NCBI GenBank assembly: GCA_027488375.1
Contig: JAIYBW010000004.1
Coordinates: 620,001 to 684,000, forward strand
Direction of reading: 5' to 3'
DNA from: Pseudomonadota bacterium
Lineage (GTDB): Bacteria; Bdellovibrionota; Bacteriovoracia; Bacteriovoracales; Bacteriovoracaceae
DNA: 64,000 bases
The translations under genes were made by a program, and so were the position numbers. Shown here in pieces: positions 1 to 9,475 of the stretch. The notes under the pieces were generated by a model that saw only the letters and a list, made by a program, of their open reading frames with translations, was not told where the DNA came from and ran no database searches. Every line of letters starts with the position of its first letter. Within the stretch, counting starts at the first letter, position 1.

Positions 1-2
1 GT

Positions 3-989
3 GGAGCTTGTGCCTTCTGGGTTGGCCAGTATTATTCTGGAACCATAGCTGGTGGCTTTTCGGCTTTATTTTTGGCCACAGTTCTCAGTGTCCTAGAAAT
101 TTCACTTTCGTTTGATAACGCCGTTGTCAACGCGATCGTCTTAAAGAAGATGACTCCCCTCTGGCAACATCGCTTCCTCACTTGGGGTATTGCGATTGCG
201 GTCTTCGGAATGAGACTTGTCTTCCCTCTTCTCCTGGTTGGTGTGATGGCGGGTATTAATCCAATTGATGCCCTCGTTATGGCCGCTAAACGACCTGATG
301 AGTATGCCAAAATAATGCTTTCCGCCCATGTGAGTATTGCCGCTTACGGTGGAGCCTTTCTTATGCTGGTGGCCCTGAAGTATTTTTTCGAAGAAGAAAA
401 AGATGTTCACTGGGTTTCTATTATTGAAAAACCAATTTCAAAACTTGGCCGTATGGATGCGGTCGAAATTGCCATCACCCTAGCAATTATTTACTTTTTC
501 TCTCTTTACCAAGCAGAGCATGAAAAAATGAGTTTTCTTGTTTCTGGTATTTGGGGAATTGTCACTTACGTAGCCGTCGATGGGATTGGTGCTTTTCTTC
601 AATCACCTGATGAAACTCAAGAACTTGATTTGAATAAGGCCAGCATGGGTATGTTCCTTTACCTAGAGGTCCTTGATGCTTCCTTCTCATTTGATGGAGT
701 TGTAGGAGCTTTTGCCGTCACTAATAACCTCTTCATCATTATGATTGGTCTTGGTGTAGGTGCTATGTTTGTTCGAAGCTTAACAATTATGCTCGTTGAT
801 AAGGGAACTCTGGCCGAGTACAGATACCTAGAGCATGGAGCCTTTTATGCCATTGGATCACTTGCTGTGATTATGTTTTGGGGAACAGTTCACCACATTC
901 CTGAAGTGATCACTGGGCTCATCGGAGCGATTCTTATTGGGATGTCTCTCTGGTCTTCAATTCTATATAATAAGAAAAATGGTCATTAA
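3..989 (+). CDS. DUF475 / TerC-superfamily integral membrane protein (5' end outside window)
   Basis: The reading frame is open from the first bases, so the N-terminus lies upstream of the window; a TTG at 72 is only an internal codon. The product is a multi-pass membrane protein of the DUF475 family, related to TerC. Two family motifs with acidic residues inside helices are visible: EISLSFDNAVVNA near the start, and DASFSFDGVVGAF about two thirds along. TerC-type proteins are linked to tellurite or metal-ion handling, but the role of DUF475 itself is not established. A strong terminator follows the stop directly. Family assignment is confident; function is open. Confidence 0.85.
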   Translation, partial: GACAFWVGQYYSGTIAGGFSALFLATVLSVLEISLSFDNAVVNAIVLKKMTPLWQHRFLTWGIAIAVFGMRLVFPLLLVGVMAGINPIDALVMAAKRPDEYAKIMLSAHVSIAAYGGAFLMLVALKYFFEEEKDVHWVSIIEKPISKLGRMDAVEIAITLAIIYFFSLYQAEHEKMSFLVSGIWGIVTYVAVDGIGAFLQSPDETQELDLNKASMGMFLYLEVLDASFSFDGVVGAFAVTNNLFIIMIGLGVGAMFVRSLTIMLVDKGTLAEYRYLEHGAFYAIGSLAVIMFWGTVHHIPEVITGLIGAILIGMSLWSSILYNKKNGH

Positions 990-990
990 A

Positions 991-1018
991 AAAGGCTCCC
1001 TAGGGAGCCTTTTTTTTT
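991..1018. terminator. Rho-independent terminator, probably bidirectional
   Basis: The perfect palindrome AAAGGCTCCC-TA-GGGAGCCTTT is followed by a run of T on the + strand and preceded by a run of A, so it can act in both directions. It separates the DUF475 gene from the convergent metalloprotease gene, whose stop codon falls in the T tract. Confidence 0.9.
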
Positions 1019-2672
1019 AGAGAATTTTCATCTTTTTAAAATGTCTTAAGTAAACTTGATCATAGTCTTTATCTGGAAAAAGATCTTTTGCTGTCTTCAC
1101 AATAGAAAGGGCCATATCAGGCATTTTAACTCCTGACCCTAATCCAAAGTGAGCCTCTAGAATGATCTTATCTATATCTTCACGAGCAACACCATTCTTA
1201 TACATTTCTAAAAAAGCTTGAAAGATAGGTGTTGACCAGAGTTCATCTGAAATTCCACCGTCAACTGGGGCATGGGCGCCATATGATCTCTTCCGATTAT
1301 AAGTTGGAGTAAAGGCATTGAGTTTTCTTCCTGGCCAGCAATCATTGTGGCCATCCCATTTAAAAACCCAATTCACTTCACCGTTGAGTCCATTTTCAGT
1401 GGTGACACTATAAGATGCTGCCCAATAGTCTCCGAATCCTTCTCCCATGGCCCCCGTATCACCACCAAACCATGAAGGATTAATGTGATGTTGAATGGCA
1501 TGACCAAGTTCATGCAAGATCACATCGACATCTTCATTATCATCCACACAGCCATGACCAAAGGCCAAGCGGCGAGATGAAGGAATGTAGTGAGAATTAT
1601 CAGCACCATCAACACCATTGGCATCAATCTCTAAACTTTTTGTAAAGACAGCATGCTGGCCAATAAAACCTAGAGATTCAATATAACGTACACTTCGGTC
1701 GATATGAAGATAAGTCATTGCATCGTTGAATTCATCATTTGATCTTTCAAAAACCCAGTTCCCATCAGAAGATGTAGAAGGAGCGATCCTTGGCCCCTCA
1801 AAATCAACGAGAGTAACTTTTGGCCCACGAAGATTATAAACACCATTTGAAAAAGAAATGTCTTTAAGTTCTTCATTCTTATAGGCTTGAGTAAATAAAC
1901 TATCATCCGAATCATCTTGTAAATCAGTACGACCTAAGGTGACAACTGGATTTGGGTCAAAAACCTGAGCTGAACCAATTACAAAACTCACATTTTCAAA
2001 AAGATTAAAAATAATTTCAGATTTTTCAAAATTAGCAAGAGCTGAGCTAAAAGGAATAACTCTCGAATTTAAATTTTGTTTTTTAACCTGAGACTCAGCA
2101 CGCTTCATACGAGGTAGCGCAGCATCTTCAACAGAAAGTACTCTACCATCAGTTGCATCAACAATAATGGAATAGTGACCAAAAGGTGAAGATGTACTGA
2201 TATTGACTTTAAAGACTAAGCCCAAGTCCGGTCTGAAAAGAAGTGTCGAAGTTGGTCGCTCTAAAAGTTTTCCATCTGATGCCAAATGGGCCCAAGCATG
2301 TTCCATGGCCATGCTCTCTGAAATCATAGGAATGAAAGCCTTTTGAAGGGCCGATGGCAATTGAGTTGAGTTATTATAGATTTTAGTTAACTTTCCCATT
2401 GAGTTGATAGTGACAACGAGTTGTGCCCCTTCAACGTTAAATCCATGGTGCATCTGTTGGTAATAGAAATGTGTCCCTAAAAGACTTTTTTTCGTCTCTA
2501 TTAATTTAAAATCTTCGGCTTGTAGTTTTACACCTAAATGGGCCTGCGCCAGTTGAAATGGATCAGAAACTTTTAAGTCCATTTTAGGATGGGAAACAGG
2601 AAAGATTAATTTATTGGCAAAAGATACGGGCGAAAGGGACATGGCCATAATGGCCAGATAAAAGTATTTCAA
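1017..2672 (-). CDS. Secreted M4/M36-like zinc metalloprotease with FTP/PepSY propeptide
   Basis: The 551-residue protein starts at TTG, chosen because AAGGAG lies 6 nt upstream and a signal peptide follows (about residues 1-19). Residues ~30-185 resemble the FTP/PepSY propeptide of thermolysin- and fungalysin-type proteases. The catalytic domain has HELGH at 387-391, and GEGFGDYW at 410-417 supplies the third ligand Glu411, which is the gluzincin arrangement. In the family the propeptide is removed after export to give an extracellular endoprotease. A role in digesting prey or environmental protein is inferred. Whether it is closer to M4 or M36 cannot be settled by eye. Confidence 0.85.
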   Translation of the reverse strand: MKYFYLAIMAMSLSPVSFANKLIFPVSHPKMDLKVSDPFQLAQAHLGVKLQAEDFKLIETKKSLLGTHFYYQQMHHGFNVEGAQLVVTINSMGKLTKIYNNSTQLPSALQKAFIPMISESMAMEHAWAHLASDGKLLERPTSTLLFRPDLGLVFKVNISTSSPFGHYSIIVDATDGRVLSVEDAALPRMKRAESQVKKQNLNSRVIPFSSALANFEKSEIIFNLFENVSFVIGSAQVFDPNPVVTLGRTDLQDDSDDSLFTQAYKNEELKDISFSNGVYNLRGPKVTLVDFEGPRIAPSTSSDGNWVFERSNDEFNDAMTYLHIDRSVRYIESLGFIGQHAVFTKSLEIDANGVDGADNSHYIPSSRRLAFGHGCVDDNEDVDVILHELGHAIQHHINPSWFGGDTGAMGEGFGDYWAASYSVTTENGLNGEVNWVFKWDGHNDCWPGRKLNAFTPTYNRKRSYGAHAPVDGGISDELWSTPIFQAFLEMYKNGVAREDIDKIILEAHFGLGSGVKMPDMALSIVKTAKDLFPDKDYDQVYLRHFKKMKIL

Positions 2673-2863
2673 GTCTAACTCCTTGACTGAAAAAGCAATC
2701 CATTACTAAAAGATTAAAACTTTTGAAAAGAATCCGTATAGTTAGAATTCCTTACAAGATCATTCAAAAGCAACCTTATACCAGACAAGAAAAATCAACC
2801 AATGAGCCATATGTCTAGGAGTTATCAAGTAAAGCTTAGGGTTAAATCTGATAGTCTTAGTGA

Positions 2864-4123
2864 ATGAAATATCTCTATTGGATGCGACAGGATCTTAGGC
2901 TTCATGACAATGAAGTCTTTAAATGGGCCAACGAGCGTGGTGGCGAAATTCTTATCGTCTATCCCCTCCCTTCTTCTTTACCCAATTGGGGTCTTCAGCG
3001 CCGAGGATTTTTAAAACAAAGCTTAGAAGAATTACAAAAAACGCTAAAATCATTTAACCTTAGCCTTCATGTTACTCAGCATTCCATTCACGAACTTCTT
3101 CCAACTCTCCATAAGACTCATCAGTTCACACATCTCTTATATTCAACAGAGCATGCCTTTAATGAATTGAGAGACGAAAAGACATTAAAAACACTGGCGA
3201 ATAATCTGGCGATTGAGACCGTTTCATTTGATCAATCAAGTTTAATAAAAGAAGCTGATCTTCCAATCCTTATTGAGAAACTACCTAAAATATTTTCCGA
3301 ATTTAAAAAAATTATTGATTCAAACTTGAAAGTATCTGTCCCTATTCATGAACAAAACTTAAAGCTTTCTTCTCTGCACCTCCCTCAAGAAAAAATTGAT
3401 TGGGGTCCTTTAGCCTTTCATCCGTGGTTTCAAGGGGGGGAAGAAAGTGGGATAAGCAGAATTCACCAATATATATGGGAAACTCAATCCATCCTTCATT
3501 ATGATGACACTCGTAATGGAATGATCAATAAAGATGACTCTTCAAAATTCTCTCCTTGGCTCGCTCTAGGTGCGATTTCGGCCCGTGAAATTTTTCATCA
3601 GGTTAAAGAATTTGAAAAAAATCATGGTGAAAATAAATCAACCTATTGGCTTATCTATGAACTCTTATGGCGTGATTATTTCAAGTTTTATGCAAAAAAA
3701 CATGGGTCCAAAATTTTTCATCTGCAAGGGATTAATCAAAAGAATCAAAAGTTCTTTGAGCAAAATAAAAATGAATTTAATAAATGGACTCTTGGTGAGA
3801 CTGGCGAACCGTTTATCGATTCAAACATGAAAGAACTTCTTCTCACAGGCTGGATGTCAAATCGTGGCAGGCAAAATGTCTCTAACTATCTTGCAAAAAC
3901 ACTAAAATTAGATTGGACTTGGGGTGCAGATTGGTTTGAAAAAAACCTGATCGACTATGATCCTTGTCAAAACTGGGGCAACTGGAATTACACGGCCGGT
4001 GTAGGAGCTGATCCACGAGATCGTCTCTTTAATCCAAAAAGTCAGGCAAACGCCTATGATCCAGAAGGTCTTTATCAAAAGCTTTGGTTAAATAAAGGGG
4101 AATTAAATGGAAAAAATATTTAA
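2864..4123 (+). CDS. Cryptochrome DASH / photolyase-family flavoprotein
   Basis: The N-terminus (YWMRQDLRLHDNE) is the photolyase Rossmann-domain signature. The C-terminal FAD-binding part carries the CRY-DASH pattern WMSNRGRQNV, then WGADWFE, then NWGNWNYTAGVGADPR and a final YDPEGLYQKLWL. CRY-DASH proteins bind FAD and a pterin and repair cyclobutane pyrimidine dimers, mainly in single-stranded DNA; some act as light sensors. At 419 residues it has the usual length without an extension. There is no obvious Shine-Dalgarno before the ATG. It overlaps the following OsmC gene by 17 bp, so the two are probably translated together as a light/oxidative-stress pair. Confidence 0.9.
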   Translation: MKYLYWMRQDLRLHDNEVFKWANERGGEILIVYPLPSSLPNWGLQRRGFLKQSLEELQKTLKSFNLSLHVTQHSIHELLPTLHKTHQFTHLLYSTEHAFNELRDEKTLKTLANNLAIETVSFDQSSLIKEADLPILIEKLPKIFSEFKKIIDSNLKVSVPIHEQNLKLSSLHLPQEKIDWGPLAFHPWFQGGEESGISRIHQYIWETQSILHYDDTRNGMINKDDSSKFSPWLALGAISAREIFHQVKEFEKNHGENKSTYWLIYELLWRDYFKFYAKKHGSKIFHLQGINQKNQKFFEQNKNEFNKWTLGETGEPFIDSNMKELLLTGWMSNRGRQNVSNYLAKTLKLDWTWGADWFEKNLIDYDPCQNWGNWNYTAGVGADPRDRLFNPKSQANAYDPEGLYQKLWLNKGELNGKNI

Positions 4124-4538
4124 AGTCTTTAGTCAATCGCAGAAAGGTATCAACTCATCATGGGAAGCCAAAGCGATTGATAAAAATTATCCTGAACTAC
4201 AACTTTGTATTCCTCCAGAATTTGAAGGCCCGGGCCTAGGTTACTCGCCTGAGGACTTGTATGGTTTAGCACTTCTCAATTGCTTTATCGCGACTTTTAA
4301 ATTCGTAGCAGAAAAATCCAGACTAGATTTTGAAAATATAACAGGAACTGGGAATCTCACTGTAGACAAGGGAGATAAGGCCCAGCCCTGGATGAGAAAA
4401 TTTGAAATACATGTCGAGCTATCGGGGGCCAAGCAACCAGACAGAGCACTTGCACTCCTAGAAAAAACCACAAAAAATTGCATGATTATCAATTCTGTAC
4501 AGACTGAGGTTATTTTTTCCTTTCAAGTTAAAGACTAA
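4107..4538 (+). CDS. OsmC/Ohr-family peroxiredoxin-like protein
   Basis: This 143-residue protein has the OsmC fold pattern. A first reactive cysteine sits in LLNCFIATFKFVAEK at the start of the long helix and a second in TTKNCMIINSV near the C-terminus. OsmC/Ohr proteins reduce organic hydroperoxides through this cysteine pair. The ATG has AAGGGG upstream, inside the end of the CRY-DASH gene. The branch (OsmC, Ohr or YhfA) is uncertain. Confidence 0.8.
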   Translation: MEKIFKVFSQSQKGINSSWEAKAIDKNYPELQLCIPPEFEGPGLGYSPEDLYGLALLNCFIATFKFVAEKSRLDFENITGTGNLTVDKGDKAQPWMRKFEIHVELSGAKQPDRALALLEKTTKNCMIINSVQTEVIFSFQVKD

Positions 4539-4559
4539 TCATGTTAAAGCTTAAGATTC

Positions 4560-5621
4560 ATGAAAACATCTTTTTATCAGCATTCTTTAGCTGAACTTGA
4601 GTTACTTTTCCGTGAAAGAGGGCTCCCCCCTAGTGGGCCAGGACTACTCTTTAACTGGCATTATAAGAAAAGAAAAAGTGAACCTTGCCTACAAAATCTC
4701 GCTAAAGATTCAATTAATTTTGTCTCCGAATTTTTAAACTTCAACCTCCCAGAAATTGAAGTTACTCAGTGCTCAGATGATAAAACGGTTAAATTTCTTT
4801 TCCGTTTGGAAGATGGGCAAAAAATTGAATCTGTGCTGATACCTTTTAATGGTAAGTATACAATATGCCTATCATCCCAGGTTGGATGTGCCATGAAATG
4901 CTCCTTCTGCCACACAGGTCTTCAGGGGCTATCAAGAAATCTCAGGACGGATGAAATTATTGGTCAATTTCTAGTTGCTCAGAAGTGGTTAACGGCCAAT
5001 CGCCCAGAGGATGATAAAATTCTCAATATTGTTTTTATGGGACAAGGCGAACCCCTTCATAACTTTGATGCCGTCAAAATGGCCTGTGAAATTTTTCTTT
5101 CTCAGCATGGTTTATCCATAGCAGATCAAAAAATTACAATATCAACGGCAGGTTATTTACCTGGCCTTGAGCGCTGGAAAGAAGAGATGCCGAAGGTCAA
5201 TATTGCACTATCCCTTCACTCACCACTTAAAGAAAAAAGAGATCAGCTCATACCAATTAATAAAAAATATCCCTTAGAAGAGGTGATTAAATATGTAGAC
5301 AGTATTCCTGAGGGAAAAAATAGATTCGTGACTTATGAATACTTACTCATCGATAATTTTAATGATACTGACGAAGATGCTCATCTCACAGGTAAACTTC
5401 TTGAAGGTAAAAAAGCCTATATCAGCCTCATTCCCTTTAATCCCTTCCCTGGCAGCCCTTATCAACGACCTCAATTATCTAAGGTTGAGCATTTTAAAAG
5501 TATTTTAGATCAATACAAAATTCCAACTTTGATTAGAGCGACTAAAGGGGATCAAATTCTTGCGGCCTGTGGTCAGCTTAATTCGAAGACTGCTTCAAAG
5601 CCTCTTCAATCGCCGTCCTAA
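4560..5621 (+). CDS. rlmN: RlmN-family radical SAM 23S rRNA/tRNA adenine-C2 methyltransferase
   Basis: The 353-residue length is typical of RlmN. The radical-SAM cluster motif CxxxCxxC is at Cys110, Cys114 and Cys117, and the SAM-binding motif appears as MGQGEPLHN. The conserved C-terminal cysteine that is methylated and resolves the RNA intermediate is Cys337 in AACGQL. RlmN methylates A2503 of 23S rRNA and A37 of some tRNAs. Cfr, the related A2503-C8 enzyme, is less likely given the ordinary genomic context, but only a tree would exclude it. Its 3' end overlaps the convergent DsbA-like gene by 44 bp. Confidence 0.88.
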   Translation: MKTSFYQHSLAELELLFRERGLPPSGPGLLFNWHYKKRKSEPCLQNLAKDSINFVSEFLNFNLPEIEVTQCSDDKTVKFLFRLEDGQKIESVLIPFNGKYTICLSSQVGCAMKCSFCHTGLQGLSRNLRTDEIIGQFLVAQKWLTANRPEDDKILNIVFMGQGEPLHNFDAVKMACEIFLSQHGLSIADQKITISTAGYLPGLERWKEEMPKVNIALSLHSPLKEKRDQLIPINKKYPLEEVIKYVDSIPEGKNRFVTYEYLLIDNFNDTDEDAHLTGKLLEGKKAYISLIPFNPFPGSPYQRPQLSKVEHFKSILDQYKIPTLIRATKGDQILAACGQLNSKTASKPLQSPS

Positions 5622-6219
5622 GGTAAACCGGCCCAAATTCTGAAACCATCTTTCCATTCACAAAAAATGTTGGAGTTGCGTAGACACCTAAGCTCTTTCC
5701 AGCTTTTATGTCATTATCAATTAAATTCTTAATCCGTTCTGACTCCATATCCACTTTCAATTTATTGATATCTAAGTCTAGTGAATTGAGATAGCCCCAA
5801 ATTAATTCAGGCCGAGGATGATCATGGCTGCCCCAGTCTGGTTGAAATTTATAGAGGACCTGAAGAGTCTCCCAGTATTGATTTTGCTCTCTTGCTGCTT
5901 CAAGAATCTTAACGGCAAAAATAGAATTCGTATGGAAAGGAGCATATCGTAAGACTAATTTAATTCGTCCATCATAATCATTTAAAAGACTATTTAAATA
6001 AGGTTGAAACTCACGACAACTTTCGCACTCGGGGTCAAAAAATTCAGTCACCACCACAGAGGCTTTTTCAGATCCTTTGCGCATTGAATTTGGTGAATGG
6101 ATCAAATCAGTATTTTTCAAATTTTGATTCTCATTTTTAACCAAATGAGATCCTAAAAAGAAAAGTCCAACAAGAAACACGAAGACAGCAAGAACAATAA
6201 GAAGTGGCTTAGTTTTCAA
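5578..6219 (-). CDS. DsbA-like thiol oxidoreductase, membrane-anchored
   Basis: A single N-terminal hydrophobic segment (residues ~5-23) anchors or exports the protein. A DsbA/BdbD-type thioredoxin domain follows, with active site Cys65-Glu-Ser-Cys68 and a cis-proline motif ATPTFFVNGK. The start is TTG with AGGAG about 8 nt upstream, inside the dsbB coding end. It is the catalytic partner of the DsbB-like protein encoded immediately upstream and introduces disulfides into exported proteins. That fits the many cysteine-rich secreted products in this window. CESC is less common than CPxC, so the redox potential may differ. Confidence 0.85.
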   Translation of the reverse strand: MKTKPLLIVLAVFVFLVGLFFLGSHLVKNENQNLKNTDLIHSPNSMRKGSEKASVVVTEFFDPECESCREFQPYLNSLLNDYDGRIKLVLRYAPFHTNSIFAVKILEAAREQNQYWETLQVLYKFQPDWGSHDHPRPELIWGYLNSLDLDINKLKVDMESERIKNLIDNDIKAGKSLGVYATPTFFVNGKMVSEFGPVYLRTAIEEALKQSSN

Positions 6220-6634
6220 CTTGAAAACTCCTATGAGTTAAAAAAATTAAAATCAAAATGAGAGAAAAAGAAATAAGCGATAGCAAAGGGATTGTTATAA
6301 AACCCAACCAATTAAAGAAAACCGTTGTACAAGAAATACCTTTTACACAGGGGCCAGCTGATTCAGGCAGAATTTTGTAATAGAGTAAATTATGGTAAAA
6401 AGAAATAAACCACCCCGTCATGGCCAGTGGGAAGGCATATCTTGTCACGGATTTATTGAGTGGAAACATTCCAGTTAAAAAAATGAAACATAGTGGATAC
6501 ATGCAAATTCGCTGATACCAGCATAATACACACGGTGGGTAATGCATCACTTCGCTAAAGAATAAACTTCCAAGAGTCGCTATGGTAGCAATAATCCAGG
6601 CAAAAAAAAGTAACCACCATGATGGTAAACTCAT
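6209..6634 (-). CDS. DsbB/BdbC-family disulfide bond formation protein
   Basis: This is a 141-residue protein with four membrane segments. The first cysteine pair Cys35-Val-Leu-Cys38 lies in PPCVLCWYQR and the second pair is Cys96 and Cys102 in GPCVKGISC. These are the paired quinone-linked cysteines of the DsbB/BdbC family, which reoxidise DsbA using respiratory quinone. It overlaps the aminotransferase by 4 bp (ATGA) and the DsbA-like gene by 11 bp, so all three are translationally coupled. Confidence 0.88.
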   Translation of the reverse strand: MSLPSWWLLFFAWIIATIATLGSLFFSEVMHYPPCVLCWYQRICMYPLCFIFLTGMFPLNKSVTRYAFPLAMTGWFISFYHNLLYYKILPESAGPCVKGISCTTVFFNWLGFITIPLLSLISFSLILILIFLTHRSFQVEN

Positions 6635-7821
6635 CCTTCAGACCTAAACTTATTAAAGACTTGAAGACCACTTTCTAAATCGAGATGATGACCAAATTTA
6701 CTGTAACCGTGGGCCAACCCAAGGAGAACTCTTTGAATATTTTCATATCGACACTGCTCACCCATCTGTCCAACTCTTATAATATCTAAACCAAAAGCAC
6801 CAGAAATCTCTAGGTGACATTCTTTAATAAGCAGTGAAATGAGTTCTTTTGTTTTCACGTTAGGAAGATTGTTTATGGCCACAACAGAATTTAGCCTAAA
6901 CTCTTCTGGAGTAAAAAGGGAGAAGCCCATGGCTTCAAGAGATCTCTGTAAAGTGGTTGAGCATTTAAGATGTCTTTCAAACCTTGCCTCTAATGTTTCT
7001 TCGCAAATGAGACGAAGCCCCTCATGAATGGCCAGGATACCCGTCACAGGAGCTGTATAGTGATACTCTCCAAGGCCCCAAAACTTATAGGCCCTACGCG
7101 GGTCTAGGCACCAATGAGGCATTGGTTGTGTTCTAGCCGAAACAAAATCAAATGTAGATTCAGAAAAGGCGATGAGAGAAATTCCAGGAACAGCAGACAG
7201 ACCTTTTTGGCCTCCGACAAATACAATATCAATCCCCCACTCATCCATAGGCAGAGGCATCGTTGAAAGTGTACAAACGGCATCCACAATGGTTAAAAGT
7301 CCAAAATTTTTTGCAAGAGCTACTATATCTTGAAGATAAATATTTTTAACACCACAAGATGTCTCACCTTGAACAATCGTGAGAACATCAAATGATTCTT
7401 TCTCTAAAATATCTTTAACTTGATCAACATAAATCGGGGCCATTCCCTTGGGAAAAATTTCTTGAACCTCGGCGCCTAAGCTTCGGGCCATTTCGGCAAA
7501 TCGAGCACTAAAGGTCCCTAGGTTAAGCACTAAGACCTTACGGCCAGGCCATAGCAGTGAACTTACGGCCATCTCCATTCCAGCAGAAGAGGGCCCAGAT
7601 ATTCCAAAAATTTTGCTCGTCTTGGTTTGAAAAACATACTGGGCCATAAGTTGAACTCGAGATACAACTTTTTTCATCGTATCACCGAGGTGACTTATGA
7701 CAATGGTATTGGCCTTGGCCACCTCATGGGGTACAGGAACTGGTCCAGACCCCATGAGTAGAACTGGAATTTCCGGCAGAAGTGTACTCAAATCTTGAGA
7801 ATCTGGTGCAAGATATTTCAT
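6631..7821 (-). CDS. Class V PLP aminotransferase (alanine/serine-glyoxylate type)
   Basis: The 396-residue fold-type I enzyme has the class V core. Asp180 in LLTIVDAV pairs with the PLP ring nitrogen, and Lys206 in FVGGQKGLS forms the internal aldimine. The opening GSGPVPVP and the C-terminal RVGQMGEQC pattern match alanine-glyoxylate / serine-pyruvate aminotransferases. The exact amino donor cannot be read from sequence. It lies upstream of dsbB with an ATGA overlap and 72 bp downstream of the stress cluster, so it may be read from the same promoter as Hsp20. Confidence 0.8.
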   Translation of the reverse strand: MKYLAPDSQDLSTLLPEIPVLLMGSGPVPVPHEVAKANTIVISHLGDTMKKVVSRVQLMAQYVFQTKTSKIFGISGPSSAGMEMAVSSLLWPGRKVLVLNLGTFSARFAEMARSLGAEVQEIFPKGMAPIYVDQVKDILEKESFDVLTIVQGETSCGVKNIYLQDIVALAKNFGLLTIVDAVCTLSTMPLPMDEWGIDIVFVGGQKGLSAVPGISLIAFSESTFDFVSARTQPMPHWCLDPRRAYKFWGLGEYHYTAPVTGILAIHEGLRLICEETLEARFERHLKCSTTLQRSLEAMGFSLFTPEEFRLNSVVAINNLPNVKTKELISLLIKECHLEISGAFGLDIIRVGQMGEQCRYENIQRVLLGLAHGYSKFGHHLDLESGLQVFNKFRSEG

Positions 7822-7893
7822 ATAAAAATACTAGACCCAAGGGCCAGCATTTGGCCACAGTCCTTTAAACATTTAAAAGACTATAAACCTCGA

Positions 7894-8565
7894 TCAAAAA
7901 TTGTTCATCATTTGTTGATCATGATAAGGAGGATGAAGATATCTGATAACCTCCTCGTCGCTAACCTGGCCAAATTCCATATACCACTCACCAACGGATG
8001 AAAAATGGCGCGGTTTTAGAGGACAGATAATCTCATCAACATATTTTGTTACATATTCATGATATAAACTTGGTCCTACAGGAACAACTAAAATGACAGA
8101 TTTTGCTCCAAGTTGTTTGAGGAATCTACCAGCAGCGGCTGCCGTAATACCTGTGGCAAGCCCATCATCAATAAGTAGAACATTTCGATTTTTAACTTGA
8201 GGTAACTTACGTTCACCACGGTAAAGTTTTGCTCTTCGCAATAATTCTTTCTTTTCATCAGCAATAATATCTAGAACATCATCATCAAGGTGTTCGACAG
8301 GAATAAACTCCCCTGCCTGCATTAGAGGATTTAAATCTTCGGAGATCGCCCCAATTCCATACTCAGGATTAAAGGGGGCCCCTATTTTTCTCACTATAAG
8401 AACATCAAAGGGAATATGTAAAAGACTTGAAATCTCTGCAGCGACCGGAACTCCTCCCCTAGGAAGGGCCAAAATAATGGGATCAAGGATTTTTTTTTCT
8501 AGGATAATCTCTCCTAGAACTTGACCTGCGTGGGCACGATGACGGTATTTAAAATCTCCTCCCAT
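7894..8565 (-). CDS. Phosphoribosyltransferase-domain protein (COG1926 type)
   Basis: The PRPP-binding loop is clear at residues ~129-144 (VLLIDDGLATGITAAA), preceded by the typical ALPRGGVPVA segment of predicted phosphoribosyltransferases. The substrate base is unknown for this family. AAAAGGAG precedes the ATG. It is 12 bp downstream of the universal stress gene and third in a Hsp20-USP-PRTase set. This combination recurs in stress or dormancy loci of other bacteria, so a role in stress nucleotide metabolism is inferred. Confidence 0.8.
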   Translation of the reverse strand: MGGDFKYRHRAHAGQVLGEIILEKKILDPIILALPRGGVPVAAEISSLLHIPFDVLIVRKIGAPFNPEYGIGAISEDLNPLMQAGEFIPVEHLDDDVLDIIADEKKELLRRAKLYRGERKLPQVKNRNVLLIDDGLATGITAAAAGRFLKQLGAKSVILVVPVGPSLYHEYVTKYVDEIICPLKPRHFSSVGEWYMEFGQVSDEEVIRYLHPPYHDQQMMNNF

Positions 8566-8577
8566 AAAAGCTCCTTT

Positions 8578-9414
8578 TTATGATGGGCAAACAAGAATAC
8601 TTCCTTCAAACTTTTTTATGAGCTGCTTAATTGACGAAATAAAAAAGAGACTCTCAAGAAAAGAACGTTGGTGCTTTTGTAAAATAATGAGATCAGCTTG
8701 ATCATGATGAATAATGTCGAGAAGTTGATTAGATCTCTTTTTCCCTAGAGGGAGCTCAACATGTATATCAGGATCAAGTAAATTGGTCATACGATGCCGG
8801 ATAATAGATTTAAGTTTTTTTAAAAAAATGACTTTTTGATCATCCCTTAAGTCTGTCGAGATATAGGGATATCCCATCCTTGCTCCGGCATAATCATCAC
8901 GCTGTAATTGCTCCCAAATTGTAACGACACCAAGTTTCGCAGAAAGGAGATTTGAAATTTCTTCACCAAGACTAAGTATCTTATTCATTGAGAATCGAGG
9001 ATCCAAGAGGACATCAACTCTATCAAGCTGGGGACGATTCCTAAAAATAAGTAAGGGTATAGAGATCTTATTCACCAACTTGGTGGCAAAAACGGATTGA
9101 GAGCTTAGAAAAGGATGAATGAAAGGTTCACTTAATATCAAGAGATCAATCCTGGATTGATTAATCAATTTAAGTAAAGAGAACTCATCATCCTTATCAA
9201 GGACCTGAGTATTGGCCGCAATATTTAATTCAAAAAGTCTTGAGTCAATCATATGCATAAATTGATCATCATGACTCGCTTCTTTCTGGTAAGAAAAAAA
9301 AACGACCGTCAAATCACCTGATGTTTTCAACCTAAGGTCATTGGCAAAAATTAAGGCATTCTTTGAGTCATCACTAAAATCATCTACGACCATGACAGAG
9401 GGATGATTAAACAT
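8578..9414 (-). CDS. Universal stress protein (UspA superfamily, tandem-domain length)
   Basis: The start is set at the ATG at 9414, because TGAGGTAATT precedes it and the next residues (FNHPSVMVVDDFSDD) begin the Usp core strand; an in-frame upstream ATG at 9450 has no ribosome-binding site. At 278 residues it is long enough for two Usp domains. The first is clear, and the second (after ~150) is degenerate but contains LIILQK near its end. It lacks an obvious C-terminal ATP-binding G-rich loop. It is encoded between Hsp20 and the phosphoribosyltransferase. Confidence 0.75.
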   Translation of the reverse strand: MFNHPSVMVVDDFSDDSKNALIFANDLRLKTSGDLTVVFFSYQKEASHDDQFMHMIDSRLFELNIAANTQVLDKDDEFSLLKLINQSRIDLLILSEPFIHPFLSSQSVFATKLVNKISIPLLIFRNRPQLDRVDVLLDPRFSMNKILSLGEEISNLLSAKLGVVTIWEQLQRDDYAGARMGYPYISTDLRDDQKVIFLKKLKSIIRHRMTNLLDPDIHVELPLGKKRSNQLLDIIHHDQADLIILQKHQRSFLESLFFISSIKQLIKKFEGSILVCPS

Positions 9415-9475
9415 AATTACCTCACAAGAAAATTGTAAGAGGGAGAACAATAAAAACGGCTCTCCCTGGAATAAA